Assembly (NCBI GenBank): GCA_022925895.1
Contig: JAKSYS010000206.1
Location: 1-64,000 of the forward strand
DNA length: 64,000 nt
DNA from: Fragilaria crotonensis
Taxonomy: Eukaryota > Bacillariophyta > Fragilariophyceae > Fragilariales > Fragilariaceae
Direction: 5' to 3'
The position numbers and the translations under genes are program-made. The notes beneath the pieces are model-generated. The model was not told the origin of the DNA. It was given only the letters and a program-made list of their open reading frames with translations, and did not search any database. Positions 63,375-64,000 of the stretch are shown here, piece after piece. How positions within the stretch are numbered: the first letter of the stretch is position 1; the number at the start of each line of letters is the position of its first letter.

Positions 63375-64000
63375 CGTGCAGAGAGTTGAAAGTTATATAG
63401 TTACATGCGTGATCCGATGTTGACCTTCGAAAAGAAAGATACGCTTAGTCAGTCGTGTTCAAATAACAGCTCATAAGCTTGTCACGGCATGCATCATGGT
63501 ACGTCCAAATGCCAGCTAAATCACTTGATTTGCATATCACACGATTACAGAAAGGAACCCACCTTACACTAATCACTAATCGCAGCACGATAAAGCGCTG
63601 TCTTCAGATAGCGGTCGATATACAACGCTTGCGACTCCTTTCTTCTGATTCACTTGGTTGCAAGGAATCAATTGCTCTCGTCCTACCAACAGTATTGGTT
63701 TGAACCGTCCCAGTTGAATGAGTGTTACAATTATCAAAACATAAGAATGATGTGAGTCAGAAACCCTCCGTCGCACATTTGTGCTAAGTCATGATGTTCC
63801 ACCTTGTATATAGGAAACAAGCTAATTCACCGGATATATGTCGCTGTAGGATTCATTGAATGCGTCAGCAGAAACAACGCAGCCTTTTTTATATTATTAA
63901 AGCCCAGTCTTGTCATCCAATAGTACCAGTACAAGTACCACGTACTCGTACTCCAGTACGAATGCACATCACGTAGCAATACGATAGGGTCCTCGACTAA
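63375..64000. other. Spacer upstream of HSF 2
   Basis: This should hold the HSF 2 promoter at its left end. The last 90 bp are GTAC-rich (GTACCAGTACAAGTACC-like). No gene or repeat is supported. Confidence 0.4.

Overview
The window is nuclear DNA of a microbial eukaryote, most likely a diatom. Genes are short and carry few, small GT-AG introns (55 to 208 nt). Two heat-shock factors with the diatom-style DNA-binding domain (residues reading FLYQL.KML and [20 protein letters not shown]) lie close together. The repeats are Copia-like and Gypsy-like fossils of the kind diatoms carry, and spacers are rich in the palindrome GTAC. The nuclear uL1 gene has an N-terminal extension, which suits a mitochondrial protein because diatom plastid genomes encode their own rpl1.

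Layout. Positions 1-7,233 hold host genes: mitochondrial ribosomal protein uL1 (5' end missing), a membrane-anchored GDS/DxxH esterase-like protein, splicing factor PRP38 and a PHD-like nuclear protein. Positions 7,234-22,090 hold an 813-residue repeat-type ORF, a long ankyrin-repeat/kinase/Cys-rich gene preceded by about 45 copies of CCCACAA, and a decayed tandem copy of that gene split by a young LINE with a perfect 18-bp target duplication. Positions 22,090-30,230 are nested mobile DNA: Copia-type fossils, a 1.9-kb TIR element inserted inside an LTR, a 190-bp satellite and a palindromic repeat array.

The centrepiece is 31,082-43,228, a 12.1-kb DNA transposon with 21-bp perfect terminal inverted repeats. 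It carries three genes: a CACTA/Plavaka-like DDE transposase with an N-terminal zinc finger, a 1,426-residue protein with a candidate 2-oxoglutarate/Fe(II) oxygenase core (HxD...H), and an uncharacterised acidic-repeat protein. It sits inside another zinc-finger ORF, and conceptual removal of the element plus one AT copy joins the two halves of that ORF in frame. Positions 43,330-52,100 are a graveyard of LINE, Gypsy-like and pogo-like remnants.

Positions 53,347-64,000 return to host genes: tRNA pseudouridine synthase PUS3, a two-domain OHCU decarboxylase/HIU hydrolase of urate breakdown, HSF 1, a fusion of a METTL13-like methyltransferase with the eEF1B guanine-exchange domain, and HSF 2.

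Ten reading-frame breaks in otherwise well conserved genes can each be explained by one base at a run of the same nucleotide. The simplest reading is homopolymer indel error in the assembly, so several apparently broken genes are probably whole. All family assignments rest on reading protein motifs by eye; no search was run.
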